From Saccharina japonica (taxonomy: Eukaryota > Sar > Phaeophyceae > Laminariales > Laminariaceae): a stretch of 64,000 nt of DNA. Where the stretch lies: the NCBI GenBank assembly GCA_008828725.1, contig MEHQ01001586.1, positions 68,050-132,049 on the forward strand, written 5' to 3'. The position numbers and the translations under genes were made by a program. Shown here piece by piece: positions 33,801-45,900 of the stretch (position 1 is the first letter of the stretch; each line of letters starts with the position of its first letter). The notes beneath the pieces are model-generated. The model ran no database searches and was not told the origin of the DNA. It worked only from the letters and a program-made list of their open reading frames with translations.

Positions 33801-35479
33801 CGCGGCGGGAGACGGGGGCGGCGATGGCTCTGACTGTGCCGCGTTCACCGACGATTTTGAGGGTTCCCAGGTGGGGAGTCAGGCACGCACCGTTTATGTA
33901 CGTACCGTGAGAAGGCGAAGAAGGGCAGGTACTTTCGCTGAAGAGGTGCAAAAAAATAAGGTGGCGTTTCGCTGAAGAGGTACAAAAAAATAAGGTGGCG
34001 TGGCTGTGAGGCCACTTGCTGTCGGGCGAAGTAGCGCCCCCTTTGCAGGTGGCACGAGGGTGCACGCACGGGTTTCGTAGTGTAAATACTGCAAACTGTA
34101 CTCCACTTTAGTTCCACCAAGTAGTTTGTCGCGAAAAAAACGTGTGTAGGGGTTAAATAACAGATCGTTGCTGAGACAGTACTTTTACCCCAACAGGAGA
34201 AGCCCTCCAATTTTGTTAAAGAATGGTGTACCCCAAATGCGCACGTACTCGGAGCGCATACGTACCCCTACCATACGTACGCACGGGTCCCTTTTTTCTC
34301 CCTCGCTTTTTTGGTGCCGTTGCTGCTATCCTACGAACTTCCCATTTTAACGCCGCTGCGGTTACCCTACCGCTGCGGTTACCCTATGGTGCTCGCTTGG
34401 ATGCTCTAAATGCGACCCGACAATGCCAGGGGTTGAAAGAGCTGGCCGAGTGGGTGAATCCGGAGTACCTCTCCCCATCTATGGCGGAGCAGTGCGCGGC
34501 CGCGTTCACCGAAAACGGTTCCACGATCCAGCTCCACCGCTTTCTGAAGGTACGGGGTCGAGACTGAAGCGGAGGAAGGTCGCCCCCGCTTCGACATTTC
34601 ACAGGGTGGACACTTTTCTCCGTCACGCCCGCCGGGCTTAAAGTACAGTTATTGCAAGTTTCTATTTTCCGCTTCGCTACTCTGTACCGTTGTCGCAGGA
34701 AAGTTTCCTTAGGTTTGCTGCTTTAAATGCCGCAAGAAGGGGGTCGAATATGTCGATGATTTTGTTTTTTTGATTCCGCTATGAGGTACCCTGGGCCCTG
34801 CGAAAAATAATTAGAACTGTTTTTATTTTTTTGGTCGTTAACGATCGTTTTTAGCGACCCCTACTTGCCCTCCTCCAATAGTCATACGACTACGGCCATG
34901 CACGGCATGAGTAACCCCCCTCCCCTCCTCTTATCGACCCTCCCTCCCTCCCTCCCTCGCCCGCCACCCCTGACCCTCAATATTCCTCACGCGCTCAATG
35001 GTTAGGATGACATTGCCGAGAAAATTGTCAATGCCGCAATCGCCGCAGACCGCGCCGACGGCCTGGGGTACATGGAGGCGTCCCCCTTTGACGTGGGCGT
35101 GCGGGGGGGGTGGAGAAAGGCGGGCCCGCCGCACCGACAACGCATGCTGCGCCTCTCCGTGGCGGAACCGGGTACGATCGCATCTTGCTTTTTTTTTCAG
35201 ACGATCCGCTCCGTTTGCGCGCGCGGATCACGTACACATTTTCGTATCGTGTTATCGCAGGTAGGATTGTGTACGAGCAGTGCGGTGGACGACGGATGGA
35301 CCTAACGAGGCGGATGACAGGCCCCGGTCGTTGGTTTTATTGCCCTCTTTTTTGCAGGCAACTCGAGATTCATCCTGCCCTCTCCTCGTCGCCGTAGGGT
35401 TGTGATCGTTCACTGCTAAGCCTGTTGTTGTTGGTGGTGGTGGTGTCGTTGCGGTTGTTGTTCTTGTTGTTGTTGTTGG

Positions 35480-35510
<31 letters not shown>

Positions 35511-37663
35511 GTTGTGGTTGTTGCTGTTGCTGTTGGTGGTGGTGGTGGTGATGTTGGTATTGGTATTGGTGTTGGTGTTGTGGTCATGGATGTGGTTGAT
35601 GTTGTTGTTGTTGGTATTGGTGCTGGTGGGGTATTTATGTTGGTGTGGTTGTTGTGGTGGTGCTGGTGGTGGTGGTGTGGTTTTCTTCCGCAGTTTCAAT
35701 GCGTCCCAAGTGCCAATTCAGAGGCTGCAAAGACGGTCGGTCTAATCCGGTGCATGCCACGCCTTTTCGCATATCCCGCATCGAATCCAGCACCGCTCCC
35801 CGCCCCCCTCCTGGCTTCGCATCAAACGGCTGTTCTCCCAAACGCTCAGGTATCTCCCCCGCTGAATTTCAAAACCTTTACAAAAAACTGTCTCTTGACT
35901 CAAAATCGAACCCTCGAAGGAACTCCGCTCCAGAGACCGATGGTACGTCGTAGTTATGATATGTACCACCAGGATGAGTGGCTGTCTGCATGGTGGTGAT
36001 ATGCCACCCGTTTTGGCCGTAACCCGGACGCTTCCTTGCCTTGATGTTTTGGCTGGCCAAGGTGACGGAGCAGAGGAAAAGGACGACGAGATCGGCGCGT
36101 TGCTCCGAGAGCTTAGAGACAAGGTACGGTGCGGCGGGCAAATGGTATCGCCATACATTCTATTCTACACACGTTTTTTTTACGTTTTTTTCAGGCACAT
36201 TCCTTACTTGTGCTTCGTAGCTTTGAAACGTAACGTATCACTGGTGTTTGCATGCTTCAGAAGGGTATTCAGGTACATAGGATACCGATATGCGCATCGT
36301 CGAACATTTCCCTGTATACCTACTGCTGCGGGTGTCCTTGTTGCGGGAAACTGCCTGTCCATCCGACGGAACAAGGCGCCGAACAAGGGGTGGCGACCAG
36401 GACAAACTGCATAACAGTGCCGGTTCCGTAGTCGCGCTTGCAAGGAACAGGGGAGGCAATGCCCTTTCACGAACACGCTGCATTCGCCAGCGTGGAAAGC
36501 AAGAGAAAGAGAGGTCCCGGACTTAGTGCAGCCCCTCGTTTACTCATCCCCCCCGCGTCGCCATCATTTATTTCGACGTTGTCATCCATACGCAAGATGG
36601 TCCGCCTCTCAAGCGATTCTTTGTAGGATGCAGCTCACCCTTCATGCGACTCGCCCATCACCTCACGGCCCTTCGCGCATGGTGCAAGCAATGTCTGCCT
36701 AGTCGGTGAAAACTCGACGTTGTAGGGATGCGAGGGTCTATGGTCATACGACGACGGCCATGCATGACATTAGTACCCCCCGCCCCCCCCCCAATTAAAT
36801 TAACTCATTGAAGCTGTTGTCCATATGCAAGTCCGCCTCAGGGGCGGTTCTTAGCAGGATGCAGCTCACCCTCCATGCGACTCGCCACATACCTCACGGC
36901 GCTTCGCGCTTGGTGCAAGCAATGTCTGCCTGGTTGTTGAAAACCCAACGTGCTCCGTCCCGGCATTGTAGGGATGCGAGGGTCTATGGTCATATGACTA
37001 CGGCCGTGCACGACATGAGTTACACCCCCCCCCCCCCCCCCCCCCCCCGCTCGCGTCGCCCACGCCCCTGTACAAACCCAGCTCTTCCGGGGGCAGGGTT
37101 TCAGGGCTTTCCTACAGAAAATGTTGGGAGATGCGTCGGTGGTGGGCTCTCGCCGACAAGCCCGGCGCTTCCGCCCCGGGCTGGACTACACGCTGGCGAC
37201 CCCTGGCGCACCTTGGAAACTGAAACGCGGTGCTAATGGTGGCGGCGGCGGCGGCGGCGGCGGTGGTGGTGGTGGTGGTGGTGATGGTGGTGGCAGCAGT
37301 GACGTTGACGGCGGAGCGTCGACGAATGATGGCGCGGGCGCGGGAGAGACCTCGGCCGAGGAGGGTCGCAGCGACGGCCAAAGGGGTACAGGGGAGCACG
37401 ACGGGGAAGAGGGTGGGAAAGAGAAGGAGGTAGAGGAGGAGGAGGAGGAGGAGGAAGAGGAGTACATGGTGCTGGATGTGGTGTTGTGTTTCGTGGACGA
37501 TCGGGAGCCGTACAAGGAGGCGGCGTGGAGGCAGGACGAGGTCGGGGGCTACGTTACGTATCTCGGTGGCGACGACGAAGACGCCGAAAAGGACGATGAC
37601 GCTGTACCACCGCAGCAGGGGACAGGGGATGTCAGCAGTAGCAGCGGCGGCAACGGTGGCAGC

Positions 37664-37696
<33 letters not shown>

Positions 37697-38212
37697 GGTA
37701 GCGGTAGCAACAGCGTTGGCAGCAACGGTAACAAGAAAGACGAAACCGCCGCCAGCGGTAGCAGCAGCAGGAGCAGCAGTAACAGCACCCCCGAAGAGAA
37801 AGCGGGCGGCGAAAAAAACGACGCTGCCGTGTACAAGGCCGACGAAGGCGGATCGCTGGTTTCCGTCTCCGCGGCATCGAACGCCCTTAGCCTGGTCCTC
37901 CGAGACGACGCCGGAATCGCGAGCTTCGTGAAGTACTTGAGCTCGGCCGCTCCGGGCAGCCGCTTCGACGTTATGGGGGAGTACCTCGTGGTGGGGGGAG
38001 GGAGCGACGAGGATGACGAAGAAGACTACAATGATGATAGTGACAGTAGCGAAGATTTAGGGGGGGTGGGGGGGGGGGCGATGCTAGAGACGGTACCGGA
38101 GGAAGGAGAGAGCGGGGAGGAGGAAGAGGAAGAGGAAGAGGAGGAGGGGGGTGAGGATGGGAGTGGGGAATCGGGCGATGAGCGCCGGCGGAAAAAAATG
38201 AGGCCGATTTAA
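30824..38212 (+). CDS. OGFOD1: OGFOD1/Tpa1-type 2-oxoglutarate Fe(II) prolyl hydroxylase
   Basis: Eight exons: 30824-31081, 31808-32041, 32946-33149, 33649-33870, 34430-34549, 35006-35171, 36062-36123 and 37097-38212; about 793 aa, GT-AG throughout, phases fit. The family hydroxylates a proline of ribosomal protein uS12 and affects translation termination (established for the human and yeast members). The catalytic domain has LLCHDD (His156 and Asp158 of the HxD iron triad), ILYLVDKDW, SFHDVQE (His228, the distal ligand) and RLAVSGWFH (Arg240 for 2-oxoglutarate). The C-terminal half keeps LKELAEWVNPEYLS, RRFRPGLDYTLA, LVSVSAASNALSLVLRD and FVKYLSSAAPGSRFDV, the degenerate second double-stranded beta-helix fold. 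Unusual are long poly-Gly, poly-Glu and poly-Ser inserts and an acidic tail in the last exon, which make it longer than the ~540-640 aa usual in animals and yeast. The start is the first ATG of a pair at 30824/30827. Likely nuclear and/or cytosolic. Confidence 0.88.
34881..34925 (+). repeat. Fragment of dispersed repeat family C
   Basis: Only the right end is present (GTCATACGACTACGGCC... followed by ACCCCCC). It lies in intron 34550-35005 of the OGFOD1-like gene. Confidence 0.6.
35415..35690. repeat. GTT/GGT triplet-rich tract
   Basis: About 275 bp of mixed TTG, TTGTTG and GGTGGT units in intron 35172-36061 of the OGFOD1-like gene. Long frames that read through it are low-complexity artefacts. 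Confidence 0.85.
36629..37050 (+). repeat. Two tandem copies of dispersed repeat family C
   Basis: Copy one (36629-36791) is truncated at its left end. Copy two (36796-37050) is fuller, starting AATTAAATTAACTCATTGAA and ending in a long C run. Both share AGGATGCAGCTCACCCT, CACGGC(G/C)CTTCGCGC and GCGAGGGTCTATGGTCAT. They occupy much of intron 36124-37096 of the OGFOD1-like gene, ending about 50 bp before the last exon. Confidence 0.75.
37238..37290. repeat. Coding GGC/GGT run
   Basis: Encodes the ~15-residue poly-Gly insert of the OGFOD1-like protein. Companion coding runs in the same exon are GAG-rich (37428-37465, poly-Glu), AGC-rich (37632-37705, poly-Ser) and GAG/GAA-rich (38118-38150). 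Confidence 0.8.
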
Positions 38213-39936
38213 CCCGTTTTGGCACCTTGTTGAGAACTTCACTACCGTTGTGGAGACCAAACACTTGGGGAATTAGAGGCAGGTTCAGGTTTCTGTACAG
38301 TAGTGTAGTACCTAAAAGGGTTTTGGCGTATGTTGTTCCTTCCGCCATCCGAGTTCGCCCGCGCGGGGCGGAAGGAAAAACAAAAATGGTTCGTGCTGCG
38401 CAAGCGACGACGACGACCGCGACGACTGCGTGGACCCGGGTTTTACTTTTTAACGAAATGGTGTAACGAAACGGTAGTTGAGACGCCGCATGTAGGCACT
38501 GCAATAGGCAGCTGGAGGATTTGGGGATCGCCCCCGTCACAGAGTAGCAATAGAAAATGGACCAATCAGAAAACTACGGTCACGAAATCCCTTTCTCTGT
38601 TGTAGTAAGTTTGTGTGTGGTGGCTTCCCTGAGTGTTTTTTTGTTTCGTTTTTTTCTCGTTTTGTTCTTCTGCATCTGTCGCCGGCTTGGGGTGTAGTGG
38701 GATTTTTGATCATGCGATTCCTCCCAACGACGAAAAATAACTTGGATGACGATTCGTTTAAACAATGAACGATACTTTTCGTCGAGAACCAGACGAGAAA
38801 GTGCATGCCACCAGATCACATAGTAGCAAGTTTGGCTGTGGGTCCGCGGTAGAATGTCGCCCTTGATAGCGGTAGCGCTGGGGGTCGAATATCGGCTGGT
38901 GTGTTTCTGTAAACAGGACTTTTTTTTTCTTTTTTTCTTTTTTTAATGATTCTGCTTCCGTCCCACGAAAGTCCGAGAGCGCGAGTTGGCAAAGTCCGAT
39001 GCAACTCGACGAAGCAGTGGGAATGCTGAAAATCCCTCTGCGCGGTAAACAGGACGGCACGTATCGTGGGGGGGGGGAGGAGGGAGAAGAGGCGACACCC
39101 TGTGGTCACGCTTTTTTTGTTCCGAAGGCCGCTGGGGGTAAATAAAACCTCCTATGATATATGAGTTGAGCTGGAAAAGTAATAAAAATCATAACCGAAA
39201 AATAAAATAAAGCGCGTTTCGCGCACTCGTTTTTGTTGGTTTAGACGCCCCACCCTTGAACTTTCCCCGCGTGTGCGCGAGCGACACCACGCGTCGGCCG
39301 CACTCCGACGTACGGCTAAAAACCGCGTGCAGCACAGCAAGCACCGGGCACGACCATAAAAACCCAACCGTGACAAATGTACGTGTGATAGTACGCCCCC
39401 CATCCCCCTGCCTACATGCCATGTACTACTAGTGCTCGTAGCCGGCGCGCGCTGAACGCCGAAATTTGCACCCCCTAGATCAAAGGGGTACCAGGTGTAG
39501 GGAAGAAAACTACCCATCCTGCCAACAACGGTGGACTGCATGTAAAGAGCAAAGGTGTGCCTACCATCTCAGCCACCGTACCGAAACTGATCCCAAAGAG
39601 CACGGTAGGGCCTTTACCATCTCACATCACACATAAAACACTGCCCGCCCCCAAAAGCAAAGTAATGCCCACCATATAATGCACCGCACCGAACCCCGCC
39701 CCCGTGTTACTTGCAGCTGCAGTAGCTGCAATCTTCGTGAGCATTTGATTTTTACATTATAAGCCGAATACAACAGGAACTCCCACTCCCAGTTTTTTTT
39801 TTACAGTAAACGGAACTGATTGCCGAAACGCACGCCAGGAATTTTACAGGATTTTTTTCAACGAATGGGATTCGCTGCCGAAAAAAAAGGGCCGCCTGTA
39901 CTGTGGTGAAAGAGCCACCGATATTCTCGAAACCTG
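38213..39936. other. Intergenic spacer between convergent genes
   Basis: Lies between the stop of the OGFOD1-like gene and the stop of the kinase gene. No supported gene. It holds several poly-T runs (38920-38945) and a loose repeat of ACCATCTCA(C/G)C-type blocks at 39565-39690. Confidence 0.45.
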
Positions 39937-42900
39937 TCACGTCGAAGCAAGCGGCTGTGCAGCAGCACCAGCAGCAGCAACAACAGCGGCGGCAGCGAGC
40001 ACCCGAAGCTCGTCTGCGACGGCACCGGCCCGAGGACGGTCTCTGGCTTCAAACGCCCAGCAGCGCTCCACCAACTCTTTCACGTCAGCGTCTGCTTGGG
40101 GCGGCCACGGCGGTCTCAGGCCTTCCCTAAGCTTCGTTCTACACGCCTGCCCCGAGAGGCCGGACAAAGGGTTGTCCAACGCCCCGCGCGTGAACGCCTC
40201 CCAGATGAGAACTCCGAGGCTGAAGATGTCGGCCGCCGTTCCGTACCCTTCGTCCCCACCAAAGACCTGCGTGGGTGTGCGGCGCATTTCCCGGCAACGG
40301 GGCCAGGATCAAAAGGTGTTTTAACTTGCGCATGCTCTACGTAGAGTGCTGCCGGTGTTAATTTACCCTGCTAGGGGCCCAGGTGATGCGAAGGGGGGAA
40401 ACATCTACAAGTAACCATGACGCTAATACGGGGGACCATAGTAAATAAATAGGACCAACTATTGTTCGTAAAACGAGGGATATATATAGGTTTTTGTGTG
40501 TTGTTATAAGGATTACCCTGGGCTGGGTAATCGATCGATCTTTTACCCCCATAGCTCAGCAGGTAATACCCTCACATTTGACGTCGTCGAGGACACGGGT
40601 TCGAATCTCACTTCGAACGTTTCTTTTTTCAGAAACGCTTGCGCGTGCGTCCCCAAATAACACGTCTCCCTGGTTCCCCAGGTAGGTATTGAAACGAAGC
40701 GGGTAGGTCAACGTACGGCCGTATACGGTACCGACGTCCCAAATATCCCGCCGTTCAGAGGGGGGGAGAGTGTTATAAGGATTACCCTGGGCTGGGTAAT
40801 CGATCGATCTTTTACCCCTATAGCTCAGCAGGTAATACCCTCACAGTGTACCGTAGGTCCCTTTTTACTACATTAGCCCACCCCGTGATACTTCCAGACG
40901 GTCTACGTACGTACGTAGTCTGAGCGCACATAAGCTCGAGAAAGCAGTACGCACCGCGCGCGTATGATATCGCAATACCAAGTTCGGACACTTGAACAAA
41001 TGTGCCGTCCCCTTGCAACCCAGCAGAAGCGCGGGATACTTTCGTGTGGCCAATAATGCTGTACGTACGTAAAATCGTCCATTATTTTTTCTTCGCAATT
41101 TACTTTCTCTCCTCTCTGAAGCACCAAAAAGGGTGAAATAGGTGCATACTTGCTGGGGACAGCGGTTATGCTCGGGCATCAGGGGGTTGGGAGCTATTTC
41201 ACTGCGACTGCGCCAACTCTTGACATCAAAATAATTTCCACAATTCGACTTGCTGACTACGTATTTCTTGTCGCACCTGGATCACTACTGTACCTTGTGC
41301 GTGGAGGGAAGCGTGCGCGCGCGCTCGGGGGGGCTGTTTGAGCTAAGGCGGACGCTCGCAAAACCAAAGACTCTGCGTACGCTATATTTTAGACAATTGG
41401 CGCGGCGCGCAGGCAGCACACAGAACGAGTGCGTCAGCGCCAGAACTTCTCTGACATGGAACATGACCCTCCCCTCCCCTCCCCTCCCCTCCCCTCCCCT
41501 CCCCTCCCCTCCCTCCCTCCCTCCTCCCCCCCCTCCCCCCCTCCCTCCCTCCCCTCCCCCTCCCTCTCCCCTCCTCTCCCCCCTCCCCTCCCCCTCCCCT
41601 CCCCTCCCCTCCCCTCCCTCCCCTCCCCTCCCCTCCCTCCTCCTCCCTCCCCTCCCTCCTCCCTCCCCTTCCCTCCCCTCCCTCCCTCCCCTCCCCCTCC
41701 TCTCCTCTCCCCTCGCTCTCCTCCCCCTCCCCTCCCCCCCTCCTCCCCTCCACCCTCCACTCCCCTCCCTCTCCCCTCCCCTCCCCTCCCCTCCCCTCCC
41801 CCGGTCGTATGATGCCGGCCGGCCTTTTCCGTGGCTTGGGTTCTTAAACAGCGTCGCGAATCGCTACACACATCCGGGTGTGAACACGCGTCCGTCAAGA
41901 GTGCTGCGGTAGGGGTAGCACTTTTTGGACATTTTTTTTTGTTCTGATTCGAACGGGCTTTCTTAACCCACCATCGCCGGAAAACCATAAACCAGTACCA
42001 GGTACGTATAAATAGATATTTCACAAAAAAAAATCGTGAGATACCTATATATGGCATGTATAAACGAGGCTTCGTGTGGGGATCGTTCAACGGCTTGCAC
42101 TTGTACGAGCTTTTCTGAAAAAAAAACAAAATCCCAGTTTTTTTTTGTTTTGTTTGGTTTTTGGGTGACTTATTCGTGACTTACTAATAGTATAGGGCTC
42201 CTCAAGTGACCACCCTCAGAGACATTCGGTCTTACCTCTGCTTTACCTCTGCCTTACCTCTGCTTTACCTCTGCTTTACCTCTGCTTTACCTCTGCTTTA
42301 CCTCTGCTTTACCTCTGCTTTACCGTATAACAGCGCGTTCTCTCGTCGTCAAAAAATAACCAAAACATTCGAAACGCGTTCGTTCGCAGTTTTCTTCCGC
42401 AGTTAGCCGGCGTACATATATATATATATATATATAGGATACGAAACTATTGCGCCACGAGACGAAACTGGAGTGTGGCGAGGATGCCTGAAAAATACAC
42501 CATCAAGTGTTACACTTTGATTTTTTTTTTTTTTTTTCCGATGCGTACGTACGTATCACCGGCTACATATTCGTGTGAACCTGCTTTTTAATACGATGCA
42601 AGAACTCTCGCTTTTCGACAGTCCGGCGTACGCGGTAACTCCCGCCAGAGCACGACGTGTTGACAGGAAAAGGTACAGTCCGGCGTACGCGGTAGCTCCC
42701 TCCAGAGCACGATGTGTTGACAAGAAAAGGTACCACACCAAGCCCCCCCCACCATATCGCGTGAAACGCCCAACAGAGATGAAGACCGAGGCAGCGACAA
42801 CCCTATCAAAACATAGCACAAATCAGCTACGACAGTACTTAGTGGTACCCATTGTTTGAATCGAAGCTCTCGCGATTCCACCGCCGCTGATCCCCGCACA

Positions 42901-45900
42901 TCGCTCACATTTCGATACGTTTTTCTTCGACACACAGTTTGAAAAAACACGAAGCAGTAAAATAACAAAAATCGAAACCACACGACATGCATTGCCAGTG
43001 ACAAAACGCACGTCACGTGTGTGAAATTTCGCTCGTCCCCAACAGTGGGTGTTACAATTCAGGGGGGCGCCTGTTATTTCGTTTTACGACTGGTCCATGC
43101 CTGAGTTAGTAAACGAAGAGCTCTACGGGAGGTCATCGACAGTAAAAAACTCGAAACAGGGGCCACTTTGGGAAGGCCACCAGCGCGTCCTAAACGTTTT
43201 ATGGCGTCTCTTTTTGGGTAAGTAAAAGAACCGCAGGTCCAGCGTAACAAGCGTTCACGCCCGCTGTGTTATCTCTGTCATTCGCATATGCACACTCAGC
43301 GCTTGGAAACAACCGCGACATTCTCTGATAACGTACGTAGTTGTAGTAATAATATTAACAGTTATCGCAGGATTTAAGTATCGAGCTATGACTCCGCCCA
43401 AAAGGGCGGAAACGGGACGGGTCAGTGTTAACCTACGACCAAATACTTGCGCTCGTCCCCTGTTCTGAGTCGAAAAGTAGAGTTTTGTTTTTGTCAGTAG
43501 ACGCAGTTACGGCCTCCGCAAACACAGCAACGAACGAAACGTGATTTATTAGTAGAGATGAAAAAATGGCATGTCTGTGTCGGCGGTCTATGGGTCAAAC
43601 TGAAATTATTTCGAGCATAAAAAACGAGGACGCTCAGTCTTCGTGGGGGAAGGCTGCGGGTCAACAAACCTATGCCGTGCGAGTTGGAAAACCATGGCAG
43701 AATGACATGACCGCAAATCGAGCAACTCACCTCCGGAGCCACCCATCCGCTCGTGCCAGCCTCCTCCGTCAAAGTGGTGCGCCCTTGCGTGGTGGGAACC
43801 ATTTCGGCGCTCCCGAGGTCACCGAGCTTTGCTTCCCACTCCGACCTACCGCTGGGGACGTTTCCGATTCCTTTCTCGCGCTTGCTCGAACGTCCGACAA
43901 CACCGTCGTCGTCGTCGTCGCCTGCTGGAGGGGGGGTCTGCCGCCGCAGCAGTATCATGACGTTGTGGCTTTTCACGTCACGATGGACGACCCCGGCGTT
44001 GTGGAGCGCGGCGAGACCGTCAGCCACCTCCGCGAGGAGCAACGTTGCCCCTGCGGGTGCAAGTCCAAGTGCATCTCCGCGGCCTTCACCTTCCCCTGGG
44101 CGCGTTTCTTTGTGGTTGTGGTGGCGGATAAAGTCGTGGAGATTGCCGACGTCCATGGGCTCAAGCAGAAGCGTGACTCGCGGCGTCAGCCACACCCCTT
44201 GCAGGGCGACCACGTGCGCGCAGCCGGCCACGCGCAGATGGGCGCACACCTCCCGACGGGCGTCGCGTAGGATCGACACCGGTGCATCCTGTCGGGCGTA
44301 GCGGAACTCCTTTGCGGCAAAGCTTGTGAGTCTGGTGGTGTTGTCGTGTTCCCTTGACTTTCTCGCTGCCACCGACGAAACCGAGGCTGACATCACTGAT
44401 ATAACCACTCCCGCCGCCAGGGTTTTCGAAACAGGTTCCGTGGCCGCGTCTGGCTTTGTTGTTGTAGTCGTCGCCATGATAGCTCCCACCGCCGCCGTCG
44501 TCATGATGTCCGCCATCGCCGCCGCTGCCGCCGCTACCACCCCCCCTCCGACCACAGCCCCCGCAGGGTGTGGATCCTGCTCCTTCTTCTTCTCCTGCTC
44601 CTGCTCCTTCCCCCCACGTTGTCTCGCATCCGCGCGGCCTATAGCATCAGCGCGGTACACCACCGACTGCTTGCCTTCCCCGTGCACCGCGCCGCGCGAG
44701 AAAGACTCCGGAGCGTACCGATCCAACCGCTCAGTGCGCACGAGGTCTTCGAACTCGCACAGCACCGCGGCTCTTTCCTTCGCCTCCGCCTCCATGTTTT
44801 CCCTCTGCAGCCGCAGCTCCGATGGGCTAGGCTTCACCGACGCGCTGCTCCGAGATGTCGTCGTCGGCGGCACCGCGGGCTTTAAGGATGCCCGACCTGC
44901 CACAATGGCGTCCAGAAACCCGACCGGAAGGACTTTCGCCGCCACATCTGGGAGCGCATTCAGGTCCTCTCGGCGTCCCTCCTCACCTAAACTTGTGCGA
45001 TGAAGTGGCGTTAAACCAACACCACCCTCGGAGGAGGAGGTTGCAGGCATTGCAGAGGGGGAGAGAGTCTCTGCGGAATTAGCGTTCTCCACCGGTGCAT
45101 CCATCCCGTGTACCCGGTGTCCCGGCGAGCTCGAAATTTGCGCTGGCGGCGCTGTGGCATCGTCGACCTGGAGGATATTTCCGTCGAGGACGATATTTCC
45201 GTCCAAGTGGGGGACGAAATCGGCCGATGGTTCACGGTTAAGAGATAATTCATGGGAGGAGCTGTTAGAGGATCTGGTCGTCGGTGTCCTCGCGGCGGTT
45301 TTGCTCGATTTGATCTCTTCATCGGAAGCGTTCGATTGCATCGCAGCCCTAGCGCCACCCTCGGACCGCTTGCTGGTTGCCTCGTCCTGACGCGCGGGCG
45401 GTTCGTCGCCGAGGCCCGCATTTACCGTCGATGATTCCGAGTACTGCTCGCCCAAAACTGCGACTACCGTTGCGTGCAAAGCTTGCCGCACAGCATCGTT
45501 GACGACTCTTTCAAGGACGCTTGATTCCACAACTCCCGCCGTAGTCGCTAAACTCGACATCGCGCAGTCACGTTCCGCATCTGTTGATGGTGATGAGCGT
45601 CGAACTTCCCCGCCAAAGGCTGCGTGTAGGTGTACCTGCAGCACGTCCGATACAACTTCTTCGACGAATCGTTTCGCCTCGGCAAAGCTCAAGTGCCCGA
45701 AACCGGCATCCCCCGAGTCCACCCAAATACTGCCTTCCTCCGCATCCTCCGTGGCTGTTGCTGCTGCCCACGTCATCGAGGTATTTTTACCTGCAACTTG
45801 CTGCGTCCGAAGAAGGCACTGCGACAACACTTCGTCGACATATTGCTCGGCCGAAGCGTTTGCTTCCAAAGACGTGACAACGGCTTCCCCTGACCGGGCA

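Noticed and set aside
35425-35999. Plus-strand Val/Leu/Gly-rich frames reading into 35700-36000
   Set aside because: They start in the GTT/GGT tract. The OGFOD1-like reading needs an intron from 35172 to 36061 to keep phase and family continuity.
40552-40629. Possible functional tRNA gene
   Set aside because: A and B boxes and a T run are present, but acceptor, D and anticodon stems do not pair. The A box is duplicated in both LTRs, so it is treated as tRNA-derived promoter DNA in a mobile element.
41382-42129. Long Pro/Ser- and Glu/Gly-rich frames on both strands
   Set aside because: They arise from the (CCCCT)n microsatellite, which lacks stops in several frames, inside the kinase intron.
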